Shown piece by piece: positions 6,050 through 7,508 of a stretch of 7,508 bases of DNA. The stretch is from an uncultured Acetatifactor sp. (GTDB lineage: Bacteria > Bacillota > Clostridia > Lachnospirales > Lachnospiraceae), in NCBI GenBank assembly GCA_910589655.1, contig CAJUTJ010000138.1, forward strand, positions 1 through 7,508, given 5' to 3'. The notes beneath the pieces were generated by a model that did not search any database, was not told the DNA's origin, and saw only the letters and a program-made list of their open reading frames with translations. The translations under genes and the position numbers were made by a program. Within the stretch, counting starts at the first letter, position 1, and each line of letters starts with the position of its first letter.

Positions 6050-6501
6050 AGTCATGCGGAAATGAACGTGCCCCGCTACGCCTCCCGGATTGAGACTTGC
6101 ATCCCATAAAGTGTGGCGTACATTCCGGGAAAAGCATATTTCAAGCGCGCTCTGCCATGACCGGTATATGAAATTCAGAAAAAAGGCAGAGAAGCTCATT
6201 TTATAATGTTGAAAATTTTCATATAATATTGTGGGACTCAGGGTGGTTTCTCTTTTTCCGGATTGTTTGTACAACAGGATTACGGAGGCGGAGTAAGGAA
6301 ACAGACGGAATTTTTTAAGAAAAAAGAAAGATTTCAAAAAGGTCTCCTAAATATTGGTTTGAGTTCTTGAAAATTTCCGCAAGAAGGAGTAGGCTGTAAA
6401 TGGTTATGGCTTAGGCAGTAAGATAGGCAGTTCTTTATTGGCTGCAAGGGTATTAGCCATATAGATTGTAGTAGGCAAGGATACGGAGGGGAATAGGGGA
6501 A
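6050..6501. other. Intergenic region upstream of the phosphodiesterase gene
   Basis: About 450 bases without a gene I can support. It holds several inverted repeats: TCCCGGA/TCCGGGA (6083-6089, 6124-6130), CTCTGCC/GGCAGAG (6150-6156, 6185-6191) and TTCTTG/CAAGAA (6364-6369, 6380-6385). It also has a 12-bp perfect palindrome TGAAAATTTTCA (6210-6221) set between two TATAAT boxes (6202-6207, 6222-6227), and a direct repeat TAGGCAGT (6412-6419, 6424-6431). Neither TATAAT has a good -35. A weak promoter, TTGGCT (6438-6443) with TATAGA (6460-6465) at 16 bases, could serve the gene at 6502. Confidence 0.4.
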
Positions 6502-7326
6502 ATGATTATTTTAGTGATTTTGATAATGAGCATGACGGTATTAACCGCGTTATATTTTTATATGATAATGCCGAGAATCTTCGGCAGGCCGGATACATCG
6601 TCTTACCGGAAATGGCTTTATGCCCATAGGGGGCTTTATGATAATAATTCGGATGCGCCGGAAAACTCACTGGCTGCCTTTGGCAAGGCCGTCAAAGAGG
6701 GCTTTGGGATTGAGATGGATGTACAGCTTTCCAAGGACGGTATTCCTATGGTATTCCATGACTTTACGCTGAAAAGAATCTGCGGCGCGGAGGGGAAGGT
6801 ATGTGATTACACTTGTGAGGAACTTCAAAGATTCCGCCTGTGCGGTTCTGAACAGCGGATTCCTCGTCTGGAGGATGTGCTTACATTGGTGAACGGCAAG
6901 GTTCCTCTGATTGTGGAATTAAAGCTTCCCACCATGGATACTTCTGTCTGTCCGGCGGCGGACAGGCTGTTGTCGGACTACAAGGGAATGTACTGCATTG
7001 AGTCTTTTCATCCTCTGGCAGTGAGATGGTACAGAAAAAACCGCAGGGAAATCGTGCGGGGCCAGCTGTCGGATGCCTTTTTAAAGGAAGGAGAGTTCAA
7101 CGGTCCGGTGTGCTTTCTGCTGCAGAACCTTTTGTTTAACTGGTTGGGAAAGCCGGATTTTGTGGCATATAACCATAAGTACCCGAAAATATTTTCCCGC
7201 TGGATTTGCCGTGAATTTTATCGGAATACCGCGGTGGCGTGGACCATTAAGACACCACGGGAGCTGGAAGCGGCCAAAAAGCATTTTGACATATGTATAT
7301 TTGACAGCTTTGTGCCTAAAAAGTAG
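6502..7326 (+). CDS. Membrane-anchored glycerophosphodiester phosphodiesterase (GDPD family)
   Basis: Product of 274 residues. Residues 1-23 are a hydrophobic anchor; the rest is a single GDPD TIM-barrel domain. Catalytic and metal-binding motifs are visible: AHRG (H42, R43), PENSLAAF (E54), EMDVQLSKDG (E71, D73), VFHD (H86), VELK (E139, K141), ESFHP (167-171) and AWTIKTPRELE near the end (W247). Family members hydrolyse glycerophosphodiesters to sn-glycerol-3-phosphate and an alcohol. Membrane-anchored members act on lipid- or teichoic-acid-derived diesters; the substrate here is not shown by the sequence. Purine-rich GGAGGGG (6486-6492) precedes the ATG at 9 bases. It is transcribed divergently from the ABC-F gene and ends before a strong hairpin terminator, so it is probably monocistronic. 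Confidence 0.93.
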   Translation: MIILVILIMSMTVLTALYFYMIMPRIFGRPDTSSYRKWLYAHRGLYDNNSDAPENSLAAFGKAVKEGFGIEMDVQLSKDGIPMVFHDFTLKRICGAEGKVCDYTCEELQRFRLCGSEQRIPRLEDVLTLVNGKVPLIVELKLPTMDTSVCPAADRLLSDYKGMYCIESFHPLAVRWYRKNRREIVRGQLSDAFLKEGEFNGPVCFLLQNLLFNWLGKPDFVAYNHKYPKIFSRWICREFYRNTAVAWTIKTPRELEAAKKHFDICIFDSFVPKK

Positions 7327-7407
7327 GAGAGCATTGTGCCTGTGCAAGACGCAGCAGATATCCGACCTAAGTTAGATACTCGTAAGACAGTATTAGATTT
7401 GTTTTTT

Positions 7408-7446
7408 GGAAACGGCGTAGCGTTGGCTATGCCGTTTCCCCGTTTT
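7408..7446 (+). terminator. Rho-independent terminator after the phosphodiesterase gene
   Basis: A 14-bp stem, GGAAACGGCGTAGC (7408-7421) with GCTATGCCGTTTCC (7426-7439), one G-U pair and loop GTTG, followed by CCGTTTTAT. The U-run is short, but the stem is long and positioned 81 bases after the stop codon. It may also slow transcription arriving from the convergent gene at the right edge. Confidence 0.75.
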
Positions 7447-7508
7447 ATAAGTTGTTCAGCAGGGACGCGGGGAGTATTCCCACAAGGTCATAGGATATGT
7501 CAATCTGC
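7445..7508 (-). CDS. 3' end of a minus-strand gene (partial)
   Basis: On the minus strand the last bases of the window read as an open frame of 20 codons (QIDISYDLVGILPASLLNNL) ending in TAA at 7447-7445, immediately beside the terminator hairpin. The sequence is protein-like with a plausible C-terminal hydrophobic pattern, and the position beside a terminator fits a convergent gene end. It is too short for assignment; the beginning lies beyond the window. Confidence 0.35.
   Translation of the reverse strand, partial: QIDISYDLVGILPASLLNNL

Noticed and set aside
5773..6093. Plus-strand frame of 106 codons
   Set aside because: It spans an AT-rich spacer and the whole MITE, has no ribosome binding site and shows no protein-like pattern after the element boundary.
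6038..6337. Minus-strand frame of 99 codons starting TTG with AGGAG 6 bases upstream
   Set aside because: The product has no family-like pattern, and the frame runs through inverted repeats into the edge of the MITE. The ribosome binding site match in purine-rich DNA is likely chance.

Overview
The window looks like chromosomal DNA of a low-to-mid GC Firmicute, most likely a clostridial gut bacterium of the Lachnospiraceae type. The grounds are strong AGGAGG-type ribosome binding sites, sigma-A type promoters, the form of the YkpA-like ABC-F protein, and a very acidic small protein of a kind I associate with that family. No rRNA, tRNA or CRISPR array is visible.

Layout from left to right. 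Bases 1-146 hold a leader with overlapping alternative hairpins, then a small acidic protein gene (147-410, +). Bases 411-897 have no intact gene. They contain a strong UUCG-capped hairpin (468-535), an AT-rich stretch with a 9-bp direct repeat, and what looks like the broken N-terminal part of a winged-helix (HTH_36-like) gene (711 to about 897). That fragment runs tail to tail into the end of a membrane glycosyltransferase gene. On the minus strand, a likely two-gene unit encodes a PHP-domain phosphoesterase (3824-2943) and a GT-C type glycosyltransferase (2937-898). Further upstream on the same strand is a YkpA/YbiT-type ABC-F ATPase (5598-3964), which has a clear sigma-A promoter of its own.

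Bases 5611-6501 are a long divergent intergenic region. Its main content is a 139-bp miniature inverted-repeat element (5903-6041) with GTAACA ends and a perfect 8-bp target-site duplication (AACCATTC). These are features of the IS66 family, so it is probably a non-autonomous IS66-type MITE. To its right a membrane-anchored glycerophosphodiester phosphodiesterase is encoded on the plus strand (6502-7326), followed by a strong hairpin terminator (7408-7446). The last 64 bases appear to be the 3' end of a minus-strand gene that runs off the window.

Functional picture: ribosome-associated ABC-F ATPase, PHP phosphoesterase, envelope glycosyltransferase and glycerophosphodiesterase are ordinary housekeeping and envelope genes. 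The unusual content lies in the intergenic regions: the MITE, the structured hairpins and the truncated HTH gene. I see no clear evidence of a new multi-gene system.
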